In this document: positions 8,175-16,519 of the stretch, one piece after another | Position numbering within the stretch: the stretch's first letter is position 1 | How the letters are laid out: every line of letters begins with the position of its first letter | Assembly: GCA_934183355.1 (NCBI GenBank) | Contig: CAKPST010000031.1 | Coordinates: 1-28,196 of the forward strand | Direction: 5' to 3' | Source: an uncultured Prevotella sp. | GTDB lineage: Bacteria > Bacteroidota > Bacteroidia > Bacteroidales > Bacteroidaceae | Length of the DNA: 28,196 nucleotides | Notes under the pieces: generated by a model | What the model was told of the DNA's origin: nothing | Database searches by the model: none | The model's input: only the letters and a program-made list of their open reading frames with translations | Translations under genes and position numbers: made by a program

Positions 8175-9818
8175 ATGCAAACATCTGTTTTTTTCAAAAC
8201 TCTTGCACTTTCCGCTTTCCTTTCTACAGCTGCGGTTTCGGCTTCTGCTTGCACCAACTTCATTGTAGGCAAGAAGGCAAGTGTTGATGGCTCTGTCATG
8301 GTTACATATAATGCTGACGACTATGGCATGTTCGGCTATTTGTGCCACTATCCTGCCGGAACCCACAAGCCAGGCGAGATGCGCAAGATATACGATTGGG
8401 ATTCGGGCGAATATCATGGCGAGATTCCCGAAGCTCCGGTTACATACAATGTCATTGGCAATATCAACGAGTTTCAGCTCTCTATTGCCGAGACCACTTA
8501 CGGCGGACGCGAGGAGATGGTAGACCCAACAGGTATCATCGACTACGGCTCGCTTATCTATATAGCCCTTCAGCGCTCTAAGACGGCACGTGAGGCTATC
8601 TCGGTTATGACGTCGCTTGTTGAGAAGTACGGCTATTGCTCTGAGGGCGAGACCTTCTCTATCTGTGACCCCAACGAGGCGTGGATTATGGAGATGCAAG
8701 GCACCGGCAAAGGCTCTAAGGGTGTGGTATGGGTAGCACAGCGTATACCTGACGATGCTATCTGTGCACATGCCAATCAGAGCCGTATCGGCAAGTTCAA
8801 CATGAAGGACAAGAAGAACGTGATGTACTCAAAGAATGTCATCTCGTATGCTCGCAAGATGGGCTGGTTCAATGGCAAGGATGCCGACTTCTCATGGAAG
8901 AATACTTATGCTTTCCCAGACTTCTCTGGTCGTCGCTTCTGTGATGCCCGTGTGTGGAGCTTCTTCAATCACTGGCAGAAAGGTTTCGACCGTTATTTGC
9001 CTTGGGCACTTGGCAAGGACGAAAAAGCAGAGGATATGCCTTTGTGGATAATTCCAGACCGCAAGCTCAGTGTTCATGATGTAGAGATGTGTATGCGCGA
9101 CCACTATGAGGGCACAGCTTTGGCTATAGACTCTACCAATATTGGAGGTGGCATTTATGAAATGCCTTATCGTCCTACACCACTTACATTCAAGGTTGAC
9201 GGCAAGGAATATTTCAACGAACGACCAGTGTCTACTCAGCAGACTGCCTTCACTTTCGTATCTCAGCTTCGCTCATGGTTGCCAAATGAGATTGGCGGCA
9301 TAATATGGTTTGGCAATGACGACGCAAACATGGTGGCTTATACTCCTGTTTATTGCGGTAACACTGTTCAGCCAGAGTGCTACAATACTCCTGGTGCAGA
9401 TGCTGTAACTTATTCGGACAAGAATGCTTTCTGGGTGTGCAACTGGGTGAGCAACATGGTTTATCCGCGTTACTCGCAGCTCTTCCCCGAATTAAAGGCT
9501 GTGCGCGACTCTCTTGAGTCAAGCTATTTTGCTGCACAGAAGGAAGTTGAGGAGAAGGCTCTGGCTCTTTATGCCACAGACAAGGCTGCTGCAGTGAAGT
9601 TTCTCAATGATTATAGCAACGATAAGGCGCAGCAGATGCTTGCTTCATGGCAGGATCTCGGTAAACTCATCATTGTTAAGTATGCCGACATGGCTGTCAA
9701 GAAAACCAAGGACGGCAAGCTTACACGTTCAGTAACACGTACTGGTTATCCGTCGAGCTTCGCCAAGAAACTCGTAAAGGAGACAGGCGACTGGTATGCA
9801 GTGCCAGAGAAGAAGTAG
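8175..9818 (+). CDS. Secreted C69-family dipeptidase
   Basis: This 547-residue protein has an N-terminal signal (residues 1-25, ending VSASA) followed by CTNFIVGKKASVDGS. In family C69 (an Ntn hydrolase fold) the cysteine at the mature N-terminus, here Cys26, is the nucleophile, exposed by processing. Supporting segments are TYNADDYG, an NEFQLSIAETTYGGRE region, and ICDPNEAWIMEMQGTGKGSK with AHANQSRIGKF, all typical of PepD/U34 enzymes. The product likely cleaves dipeptides in the periplasm or outside the cell. The lipobox-like ASAC could also suggest lipidation, but the Cys-Thr-Asn-Phe start is the C69 active site, so I prefer the hydrolase explanation. It is probably cotranscribed with nadC and ends at a terminator. 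Confidence 0.9.
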   Translation: MQTSVFFKTLALSAFLSTAAVSASACTNFIVGKKASVDGSVMVTYNADDYGMFGYLCHYPAGTHKPGEMRKIYDWDSGEYHGEIPEAPVTYNVIGNINEFQLSIAETTYGGREEMVDPTGIIDYGSLIYIALQRSKTAREAISVMTSLVEKYGYCSEGETFSICDPNEAWIMEMQGTGKGSKGVVWVAQRIPDDAICAHANQSRIGKFNMKDKKNVMYSKNVISYARKMGWFNGKDADFSWKNTYAFPDFSGRRFCDARVWSFFNHWQKGFDRYLPWALGKDEKAEDMPLWIIPDRKLSVHDVEMCMRDHYEGTALAIDSTNIGGGIYEMPYRPTPLTFKVDGKEYFNERPVSTQQTAFTFVSQLRSWLPNEIGGIIWFGNDDANMVAYTPVYCGNTVQPECYNTPGADAVTYSDKNAFWVCNWVSNMVYPRYSQLFPELKAVRDSLESSYFAAQKEVEEKALALYATDKAAAVKFLNDYSNDKAQQMLASWQDLGKLIIVKYADMAVKKTKDGKLTRSVTRTGYPSSFAKKLVKETGDWYAVPEKK

Positions 9819-9862
9819 TTAGTAAATAGCTTTCAACTATCGCTATCTGAAAAAATAAGACT

Positions 9863-9896
9863 GGGCTGGATTTCATAATAATGATCCAGCCCTTTT
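9863..9896 (+). terminator. Intrinsic terminator after the dipeptidase gene
   Basis: GGGCTGGAT (9863-9871) and ATCCAGCCC (9884-9892) are perfect 9-bp arms with a 12-nt loop, followed by TTTT. Confidence 0.85.
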
Positions 9897-9926
9897 AAGT
9901 GTATTTATCTAAACAACAATAATATC

Positions 9927-11207
9927 ATGAACCTAAGAATAAGAACCTTAGCCATTATGTTGGCTACTTTTAGTTTGGGCGCACAAGCACAGACTACGAT
10001 TGAAGAAATAGCTGCTGATCTTAACAAGGCAGGAGGCGTTTATCTGGCTTATCCAACGGTGGAAGCCATGCAGACACCGGCACCTAAAGGTTATAAGCCT
10101 TTTTATGTGAGCCATTATGGTAGACACGGCTCTCGTTATCTTATCTCAGACAAAGATTATCAGGTGATTATCGAACTGATGCAGAAAGCCTCTGATGCTA
10201 ATGCTCTTACTCCATTGGGTAAGGATGTGCTTCAACGACTTAATTTGGTTTGGGCAGAAGCCAAAGGACATGGTGGTGACTTAACTCCTCTTGGTGTACG
10301 TCAGCACCAAGGCATTGCTGAGCGTATGTATAACAACTATCCTGAGGTGTTCAGTGGCAAGCGTAATATTTCAGCGCGTTCTACTTTGGTAAATCGTTGT
10401 GCTATGAGTATGGTTGCCTTTGGCGATAAACTCAAAGGGCTGAATCCTCAACTCGACATAAATTATGAGATGAGCCAGAAGTATATGTCTTATCTTTGTT
10501 ATCATTCTGCTAAGTCGAACGTCTTTGCTAATAGTGAGAAAGGACCATGGGCAGAAGAGTATCGCAAGTTTGAGGAAGCTCATACAAACCCAGACCGTCT
10601 TGTAAGTTCAATATTCTCTAATGACGATTTTGTTCGTTGTAATGTAAATCCACGTGAGTTTATATGGGGAATGTATTGGATTGCTGTGGGTATGCAGGAT
10701 ATAGAGACCCGTGTGTCATTCTACGATATATTCCTTTCTCAAGAATTGTTCGATTTGTGGCAATGTGTCAACTATCGTTTCTATATGGGTAATGCCAATC
10801 CTCTTGCAAGCAATGGCATCGTAATGGCGAATGCGAAGTCGTTGGTAGAAAATATCATTGAATCGGCAGACAAAGCTATTAAGGATCGCTCTACCGCAGC
10901 AACACTGCGCTTTGGACACGATGGTAATGTAATTCCTTTGTTGGCTTTGCTTCAGGTAGACAATTTTGACGTATCCATTGAGCCGTCTGCAGAAATCTAC
11001 AAGCATTGGTGCGATTTCAAGGCCGCTCCAATGGCTTCAAACATTCAGCTTGTGTTCTTTGAGAACAAGAGTGGTGATGTGCTGGTTAAGTTTATGCACA
11101 ACGAAAAGGAGGTTCACATCCCGGTTAAGACAGACATCTGGCCATATTATCATTGGGATGCTGTAAAGGATTATTATCAGAAGCGCTTGTCTACACTTCC
11201 TGCTTAA
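9927..11207 (+). CDS. Periplasmic histidine acid phosphatase (branch 2)
   Basis: This 426-residue protein has a signal peptide (about residues 1-21, ending GAQA). The catalytic SHYGRHGSR lies at 62-70, with the RHGxR phosphohistidine motif at 66-70. The proton-donor pair is H331-D332 in RFGHDGN. These two motifs define the acid phosphatase/phytase branch of the histidine phosphatase superfamily. The HD pair differs from the HAE of MINPP-type inositol phosphatases, so a general phosphomonoesterase or phytase-like role in phosphate scavenging is plausible. The exact substrate cannot be read from the sequence. It lies between two terminators and looks monocistronic. No consensus -7 box is visible just upstream. 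Confidence 0.88.
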   Translation: MNLRIRTLAIMLATFSLGAQAQTTIEEIAADLNKAGGVYLAYPTVEAMQTPAPKGYKPFYVSHYGRHGSRYLISDKDYQVIIELMQKASDANALTPLGKDVLQRLNLVWAEAKGHGGDLTPLGVRQHQGIAERMYNNYPEVFSGKRNISARSTLVNRCAMSMVAFGDKLKGLNPQLDINYEMSQKYMSYLCYHSAKSNVFANSEKGPWAEEYRKFEEAHTNPDRLVSSIFSNDDFVRCNVNPREFIWGMYWIAVGMQDIETRVSFYDIFLSQELFDLWQCVNYRFYMGNANPLASNGIVMANAKSLVENIIESADKAIKDRSTAATLRFGHDGNVIPLLALLQVDNFDVSIEPSAEIYKHWCDFKAAPMASNIQLVFFENKSGDVLVKFMHNEKEVHIPVKTDIWPYYHWDAVKDYYQKRLSTLPA

Positions 11208-11240
11208 TCCAACTAATAAGAGTTTTTATCAATATATAAT

Positions 11241-11277
11241 AAAAGGGTATAGCTTAGAGCCATACCCTTTTGTTTTT
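11241..11277. terminator. Bidirectional terminator between convergent genes
   Basis: AAAAGGGTAT (11241-11250) pairs with ATACCCTTTT (11262-11271), and GCT/AGC inside the loop can extend the stem. The plus-strand tail is GTTTTTT and the minus-strand tail is AT-rich. It serves both the phosphatase gene and the oncoming helicase-methyltransferase gene. Confidence 0.85.
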
Positions 11278-14200
11278 TACATTTCTTTTATTGTATTCTC
11301 TGCCATTGCTTTCTCATCATCCGACACACCATATTTTTCGAACAGTTGTCGGTCGATGTTTGGTATGTCGAATGGAGTCCAGTCAATGTCGCTCTGTTCG
11401 GTAAAGTCCTCTACAGGTACGAACATAAACTTATCGGGTGATAGGTCTTGCGACGTGATGGTTTGAAGCATCAAGTAGCGTGCAAACTTAGTACTGAGAT
11501 AGGCAAGGAAGTTTTTTGCCTCGGTCTCTGTCTTGTATGCACCGCCCACAAGATAGCTCTGTGTACATACGGTGGCAGGCGGGAGGATGGTCATAGCCGA
11601 GAGTACACGGAACTTGCCGTTGCGGTCGGGTGTGCCAGCATGCTCGCATGTAGCCTTTGAGAACACGACTTTGTAGAGGTCGATCCATTCAGTGTTCTTC
11701 TTTATTTCAGTGCGAGTTACGTAAGATGTGGCTCCTGACGACTTCAGTTCTACAGCAGCAGGGTCGGTTGTAGGGTCGGCATTGCCACGGAATGTGCTGA
11801 CAAATCCGAACGGAGTCTGACCACTAACCTGTGAGTTGAGTGTTGCTTTAGCCTTAGCGAGCACCTTATTGATAAACGAGAGTGCCTCGTTGTTGCGCAC
11901 AAAGATAGGGAATTGGTTGAGTTTTCGCTCGCAAGTATTCGACTCTCCATGCAGTGTATTGGTGAACTGGCATTCGTTTTTGTGATGAGCATCCCACAAG
12001 AAATAATTCACACCACCCGAAATGTCCACTGTCGGGAATAAATCCTTGGAGTCAACATAGTCGTAGATGGAGCGCATACGTCTGTCGGCTAGCATTGCGC
12101 GACGGAAACTCTCAAGTCCTCTACCACCTGTAAACCAGCGCGACGGCATAATCATTGAGATGTAATTAGGTTTCATCTCGCGTGCTATCTCCACGAATTG
12201 GTTGTAGAGTGGTATTCCGTAGTTGTCCTTTTGTTCACCAATGTTCACCTGATATGGTGGGTTGCCGATGATAGCGTCAAATTTCATCTGTTCGTTATTG
12301 TTAACTTTCCAAAAATCTTTTCCGTTAGAAACTGTGCGTATAAACTTGCGCTTGTATACCATGACGAGCGATGTGAGGTCGTCCACGCGCTTCACGTTGA
12401 CACGGATGCCTGTGCGATAGCCAAGGAGAGTGCGTCGTGTAATGCTCTCGGCGATGTGTGTGCGGCATACAGCGAAGACATTATTCTCGATGATATCTTT
12501 CCATAGTGCCTCTGCTTCTGCATCAGACAGCAGATCGAAGAGTCCTTGCGACTGTTTGCTGCGAAGCTTATATATGGAGTAAGCCACGTATAGCGAGTAG
12601 AGTCCAGTCTTCGATGCAATATCCAGGATGCGAGCCTTAGGGTTCATAAGCAAGCGTTCGGTTACGTCGCCATTATAAATGAAACGTGGTTCGCTGAGAC
12701 GTGTCTTGAATTTCTCGTCGTAGAAGCAATAGCCACCGATGGTTTGTGCAAGCTGTCGGTTAACAGTGCGCCACGGAGTGAGCACAGTTTCACGGTCAGG
12801 GTAGCAGAAGTCGGCGAGAATATCGGCAATTTCGCACATGCGTTCGCTTACAGGTAATTCGTCTGCACGCCTTAGACGCTCCACAATAGCCTTGGCTGTA
12901 GCCACAAAGATGTCTTCGCGGTAGAAGTGTTTAATGCGTTGGAACAACTTGACACTCACACCCTTAGGCATGAATTCGCGCCATGAGTCGGGGTCGATGC
13001 TGCGCACGAAGGAGTCGAGTGTGAGTCCTTCGATATGGTCGAGTGTACCATAAATCATTATCGGGAAACGACTTGATATCTGGTTGAGAATGGCTATAGC
13101 GCGTTGGCGTGGAGTCATTCGTCGTGAAGCTTCGTGCATTGCTGCCACAGCAGCCTCCTCGTTTGTATCCTGCTGTTTATTAGAAGTCTTAGCAGGGTCT
13201 TTTTTGACAGTTCGCTTACGCTTGCCAGTAGCCTCGGCTATCATTTCGCGTGTGTGCTGACGTTCAGAGGCAATACCTCTTACGATAGCTTCAGCTACCT
13301 GGTCGAGTAACTTGAGGTCTTGTCTACGTAGATTGTCGAGATTGCTGTAGAGACAGTCATCGCGGAATCCGTTGCGTATGAGCGAGTCTGAGTAGGCAGA
13401 TGTTATGTTGCGTATGAATAGTTCGGTGTCGTATACGGTCTGCTTCTGTGCCGAAATCTCAGTGATAGGACACATGGTAAGAAATTCAGCGAGTTTTGCG
13501 TGGCGTTCGTCGGCATCTGATGTGTAAGAGTTGTTGTTGACATATTGATCAACAACAGTCAATGTGCGTCGTGGTGCGAAGTCGATGGCGTAGCAATTCT
13601 GCTTGACACGATTGTCGGTATATGGACTTTGGCATCGGAATATAGTCTGGAAATAGCGCATTCCACCAGTCTCGGCAGCACCAGCAAGCATCAGTACAGC
13701 AGTCCATTCGGGTACAGAGACACCCATGGTGAGTCGTCCGCATGATATGGTGATGGTTTTCTTATTCTCTGCAATAGCCTTCTTCACACGCTTTAAGGCA
13801 TCGCGATCGTGTCGAGTCTGTTCGTAGACATCAAGGCGTTCGTCGTCGTTAATACCGTCTCCTGCCACGTTGACGATGTTGTAAACACTAAACGGATTGT
13901 TCGCAGTATCCTCAGCGAGCAATTTTGCAAGACACTTGGCTGCCTGAACGCCTGGTACATACCATAGTGTATGGTCGAGCGAGCCGTCCAACTGTTTGTT
14001 GGCATAGGGATAGAGTTTGTTTGTACTCTTGCTGCCAATGAGTTGCAGTAATTTGCGCACGTCGTCCTCGTGTATGAATTTAGCCGATGGTTTGTTTCCT
14101 GTCAAGCTAACTTCTGTGCGGAAGAATTCTGCAAAGTTGAACCCTCCCTTTTCTGATGTGCGGTAGGCGCGGAATTCACGTGCAAGATTATAAGTGATGA

Positions 14201-14888
14201 TATTCATACGAGCCAGTCCCTCGTAGGGATTAGCTTCGTCCTTGTGCTTATCACTCCATTGTTTTTTGGCTTTCTGCTCCATGCAGTAGTCCCAATGGTA
14301 GACCTCGGTGTTGTCGAAGAGTTGCTGTATATTATAAGGTGTACCCGAGAGATAGAGCGTGCGCAGTGTGCGTCGCTTCTGTAATTCGCCAATTACGTCG
14401 CGACCCAGTCGTGACATAATTCCCTCATGCGCCTCATCCACTATGAGCAAGTCCCAATGTGCTGCAAAAATGTTGTCGTTTTTGTCGATGCCCTTCTGCT
14501 GGTTGACGCGCTTAGAGCCACGAAGATCCTGCATTGATGCGAAATACACATAGTGCAGTCCCTTGTCTGACTGCGCTTTTTCTTCGAGCAACTCAAAACT
14601 TTCAGCCTCGAATGCTGCAGTGTTAGTGTCCTTGCATCCAAAGAGCCATCCTTCGAGTCCAAGTTTCGCTATCGAGCTACCCCATTCGCCGCGCACGTTA
14701 GGGCGGTGAGTGAGTATGAGCGTTCGTCGGTAGCCGCACTGGCGAGCCACTTCAAGGGCGCATAATGTCTTTCCGAAACGCATCTTAGCGTTCCAGAGCA
14801 TCTGTCGATTACGTTTGAAGCTCTTGACGGTTTGCTCGATTGCCTGTAGCTGTTCAGAACGGAAAACTATTTTATTGTTAGAAGTCAT
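11277..14888 (-). CDS. SF2 helicase fused to N6-adenine DNA methyltransferase (restriction-modification-like)
   Basis: This 1203-residue protein has two enzymatic halves. The N-terminal half is a superfamily 2 ATPase, with a motif I of unusual form (AKMRFGKT, 34-41), a DEAH box at 151-154, SGTP (motif III) at 181-184, and a motif VI-like FQTIFRCQSP around 413-422. A linker with a basic stretch (GKRKRTVKK, near residues 555-565) leads to the C-terminal half. That half is a gamma-class amino-methyltransferase, with motif I-like ILDIASKTGL at 754-763 and motif IV NPPY at 876-879, followed by an Eco57I-like target-recognition region (WIDLYKVVFSKA, then YLVGGAYKTETEAKNFLAYL). The order helicase-methyltransferase-recognition domain recalls type ISP enzymes such as LlaGI, but those start with an Mrr-like nuclease and this protein begins directly with the helicase. 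I found no PD-(D/E)xK or PLD motif. It starts 17 bp after the 305-residue partner gene. Confidence 0.85.
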   Translation of the reverse strand: MTSNNKIVFRSEQLQAIEQTVKSFKRNRQMLWNAKMRFGKTLCALEVARQCGYRRTLILTHRPNVRGEWGSSIAKLGLEGWLFGCKDTNTAAFEAESFELLEEKAQSDKGLHYVYFASMQDLRGSKRVNQQKGIDKNDNIFAAHWDLLIVDEAHEGIMSRLGRDVIGELQKRRTLRTLYLSGTPYNIQQLFDNTEVYHWDYCMEQKAKKQWSDKHKDEANPYEGLARMNIITYNLAREFRAYRTSEKGGFNFAEFFRTEVSLTGNKPSAKFIHEDDVRKLLQLIGSKSTNKLYPYANKQLDGSLDHTLWYVPGVQAAKCLAKLLAEDTANNPFSVYNIVNVAGDGINDDERLDVYEQTRHDRDALKRVKKAIAENKKTITISCGRLTMGVSVPEWTAVLMLAGAAETGGMRYFQTIFRCQSPYTDNRVKQNCYAIDFAPRRTLTVVDQYVNNNSYTSDADERHAKLAEFLTMCPITEISAQKQTVYDTELFIRNITSAYSDSLIRNGFRDDCLYSNLDNLRRQDLKLLDQVAEAIVRGIASERQHTREMIAEATGKRKRTVKKDPAKTSNKQQDTNEEAAVAAMHEASRRMTPRQRAIAILNQISSRFPIMIYGTLDHIEGLTLDSFVRSIDPDSWREFMPKGVSVKLFQRIKHFYREDIFVATAKAIVERLRRADELPVSERMCEIADILADFCYPDRETVLTPWRTVNRQLAQTIGGYCFYDEKFKTRLSEPRFIYNGDVTERLLMNPKARILDIASKTGLYSLYVAYSIYKLRSKQSQGLFDLLSDAEAEALWKDIIENNVFAVCRTHIAESITRRTLLGYRTGIRVNVKRVDDLTSLVMVYKRKFIRTVSNGKDFWKVNNNEQMKFDAIIGNPPYQVNIGEQKDNYGIPLYNQFVEIAREMKPNYISMIMPSRWFTGGRGLESFRRAMLADRRMRSIYDYVDSKDLFPTVDISGGVNYFLWDAHHKNECQFTNTLHGESNTCERKLNQFPIFVRNNEALSFINKVLAKAKATLNSQVSGQTPFGFVSTFRGNADPTTDPAAVELKSSGATSYVTRTEIKKNTEWIDLYKVVFSKATCEHAGTPDRNGKFRVLSAMTILPPATVCTQSYLVGGAYKTETEAKNFLAYLSTKFARYLMLQTITSQDLSPDKFMFVPVEDFTEQSDIDWTPFDIPNIDRQLFEKYGVSDDEKAMAENTIKEM

Positions 14889-14905
14889 CTATATGTTTGA
14901 ATGAT

Positions 14906-15823
14906 TTATTTCTTGATAAGTGCCTTAAAGGATATTTTATTGCCTTTCAGCGGTTCGGCGCCTCGCCATTCCATGATGTAACAGAGCAGATTGGTGTCTG
15001 GTATGGTGAACTGAGTGCCGTCCATCTGCCATATGTTCCACGATATAATCTCTGCAGCCTTGACTATTGCCCCCATGTGGGGCAAGCGTCCCCAACGTGC
15101 GTGGTAGTATTCGCAGAAGCTAATAAGCAACGATTCTCTTGATAGAAATACGTTGTCGCCTTGCCAGTCGAATCCATAAACAGACTGTAGGGCTTGATAA
15201 GCCTTGCGCACCCAGTGGCGTTTGTTGGATTTTGTTGGTTCGGTTGGAGTGTTTTCGTTGATGATGCGGAATTTGCGGTCGAGAATGCCAATGCGCTCGC
15301 CTATGGGTATGTGTACGCCAGTTGTTGTGTCGTAGCGGCTTGCCAAATATGGTGATTCGCCACATGCCATCTCCATGCGTCGGCAGCGCACGTATCTTTT
15401 CCACGATTTGTTTTCGGGAAAAGTAACTCGTCCGGGGCGTATTGTCCACGAGTGGGTACCATCGGCGAGTTCTGTTTCATGATTGAACACTTCGCTGTAG
15501 CCAAACCATCGTTCGTCTATCAGATTATTCTGTGCGTTGCAAATCCATGCAGGGGTGAATACTTCGCCTCGGTCTTTTGAGCGTGATGTTTGTAGCGACT
15601 CATGCTTATAGACACGTGGTTGTATAAGGTCGCGATGTTCGCCAGACACCTGTTCGATGAGTATCGGCGATGAGTGTAGGTAGCCGTAATCGTCGGTTGC
15701 CCACCGTATATTTTCTGTATAGTCATGACCGCTGAGCGACTGGTCTCGAAGCAGTATGGCAAGCAGGCGCGGCGTGTCGCGCACGATGCCGACTATTTGG
15801 AGTTGTAGGCTCTTTTTGGTCAT
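14906..15823 (-). CDS. Methyltransferase-like partner protein ('restriction subunit M'-type)
   Basis: This 305-residue protein contains pieces of an N6-adenine methyltransferase: RGEVFTP at 85-91 (motif X region), EMACGESPYL at 151-160 (a divergent motif I, where GxG has become GES), YGFDWQGDN at 216-224 (motif II region) and IISWNIWQMDG at 259-269. No NPPY or DPPY motif IV follows, and the protein ends soon after the NIWQMDG segment. It should therefore bind SAM weakly or not at all and cannot methylate alone in the usual way. From memory, similar proteins are annotated 'restriction endonuclease subunit M' in Bacteroidales and Firmicutes. It is the first gene of a two-gene operon with the helicase-methyltransferase, so it may be a specificity, regulatory or complex-forming subunit. 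No consensus promoter is evident in the 96-bp upstream gap. Confidence 0.75.
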   Translation of the reverse strand: MTKKSLQLQIVGIVRDTPRLLAILLRDQSLSGHDYTENIRWATDDYGYLHSSPILIEQVSGEHRDLIQPRVYKHESLQTSRSKDRGEVFTPAWICNAQNNLIDERWFGYSEVFNHETELADGTHSWTIRPGRVTFPENKSWKRYVRCRRMEMACGESPYLASRYDTTTGVHIPIGERIGILDRKFRIINENTPTEPTKSNKRHWVRKAYQALQSVYGFDWQGDNVFLSRESLLISFCEYYHARWGRLPHMGAIVKAAEIISWNIWQMDGTQFTIPDTNLLCYIMEWRGAEPLKGNKISFKALIKK

Positions 15824-15875
15824 GAATTTCTATTGGTTTTATTAATGGGTAATTGTAATAATCTATACATATATA

Positions 15876-15913
15876 TAGGAGGGTATGGCAAGGATGTCCT
15901 TCATACCCTCCTA
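15876..15913. terminator. Long hairpin between xpt and the restriction-like operon
   Basis: TAGGAGGGTATG (15876-15887) and CATACCCTCCTA (15902-15913) are perfect 12-bp arms, with an inner AAGGA/TCCTT stem. It follows the xpt stop on the minus strand. The minus-strand tail is TATATATA rather than T-rich, while the plus-strand tail has TTTTT, so its strength for xpt transcripts is uncertain. Confidence 0.65.
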
Positions 15914-15919
15914 ATCTTT

Positions 15920-16486
15920 TTACTTAAGCTTAATTTCGCAGTTGTCAAGCGACTCAATGATAGCGAGTGACTCAACTCTCACGCCGCTTTCACGCAGAAA
16001 TTTACCACCGTCCTGAAAAGCCTTCTCAATGATGAATCCCATGCCTTCGAGAGTTGCTCCTGCCTGTTCGCAGAGGTCGATGATGCCCTTGGCTGCATTG
16101 CCGTTGGCGAGGAAGTCGTCGATGAAGAGCACATGATCGTCCGGTGTCAAATAATCGCGACTAATTATCACGTCATAGTCGCGTTGTTTGGTGAACGAAG
16201 TCACCTTAGTGGCAAGCATATTGGCGAGTGTGCTCGGTTTCTTCTTCTTGGCGAAGACCACGGGCAAGTTCATTAGAAATCCCATCATGATGGCAGGCGC
16301 GATGCCCGATGCCTCGATGGTGAGAATCTTGTTCACCTTGGTGCTTGCAAAGCGGCGAATGAATTCCACCGCGATGTCCTTCATCAGATTGGGGTCCATC
16401 TGGTGGTTGATGAATTTGTCTACTTTGAGGATGCCTCCGGGGTAGCATTTGCCGTCTTTAAGAATTCTGTCTCTAAGAACTTTCAT
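15920..16486 (-). CDS. xpt: Xanthine phosphoribosyltransferase
   Basis: This enzyme salvages xanthine to XMP using PRPP in the cytoplasm. The 188-residue protein begins [20 protein letters not shown], a hallmark of Xpt. It carries [11 protein letters not shown] near 56-66 (purine and PRPP region), and the type I PRTase PRPP loop [14 protein letters not shown] at 119-132. Its length is close to that of B. subtilis Xpt (about 194). Unlike the Firmicutes gene, no purine riboswitch is visible; only 33 bp separate it from the upstream acyltransferase gene, so the two are probably cotranscribed. Confidence 0.95.
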   Translation of the reverse strand: MKVLRDRILKDGKCYPGGILKVDKFINHQMDPNLMKDIAVEFIRRFASTKVNKILTIEASGIAPAIMMGFLMNLPVVFAKKKKPSTLANMLATKVTSFTKQRDYDVIISRDYLTPDDHVLFIDDFLANGNAAKGIIDLCEQAGATLEGMGFIIEKAFQDGGKFLRESGVRVESLAIIESLDNCEIKLK

Positions 16487-16519
16487 CTGTTTCTTGTTTT
16501 TTATGTGGTTAAATTTTAA

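Noticed and set aside
8250..8252. Lipobox reading of the C69 dipeptidase cysteine
   Set aside because: The cysteine is the catalytic N-terminal residue of family C69, and CTNF is the family's active-site start.
10371..11006. Antisense open frames across the phosphatase gene
   Set aside because: They have no recognisable protein features and shadow a well-supported gene in another frame; the same applies to antisense frames across ileS, nadC and the leu genes.
16487..16519. Purine riboswitch upstream of xpt
   Set aside because: The gap to the upstream gene is only 33 bp, too short for an aptamer.
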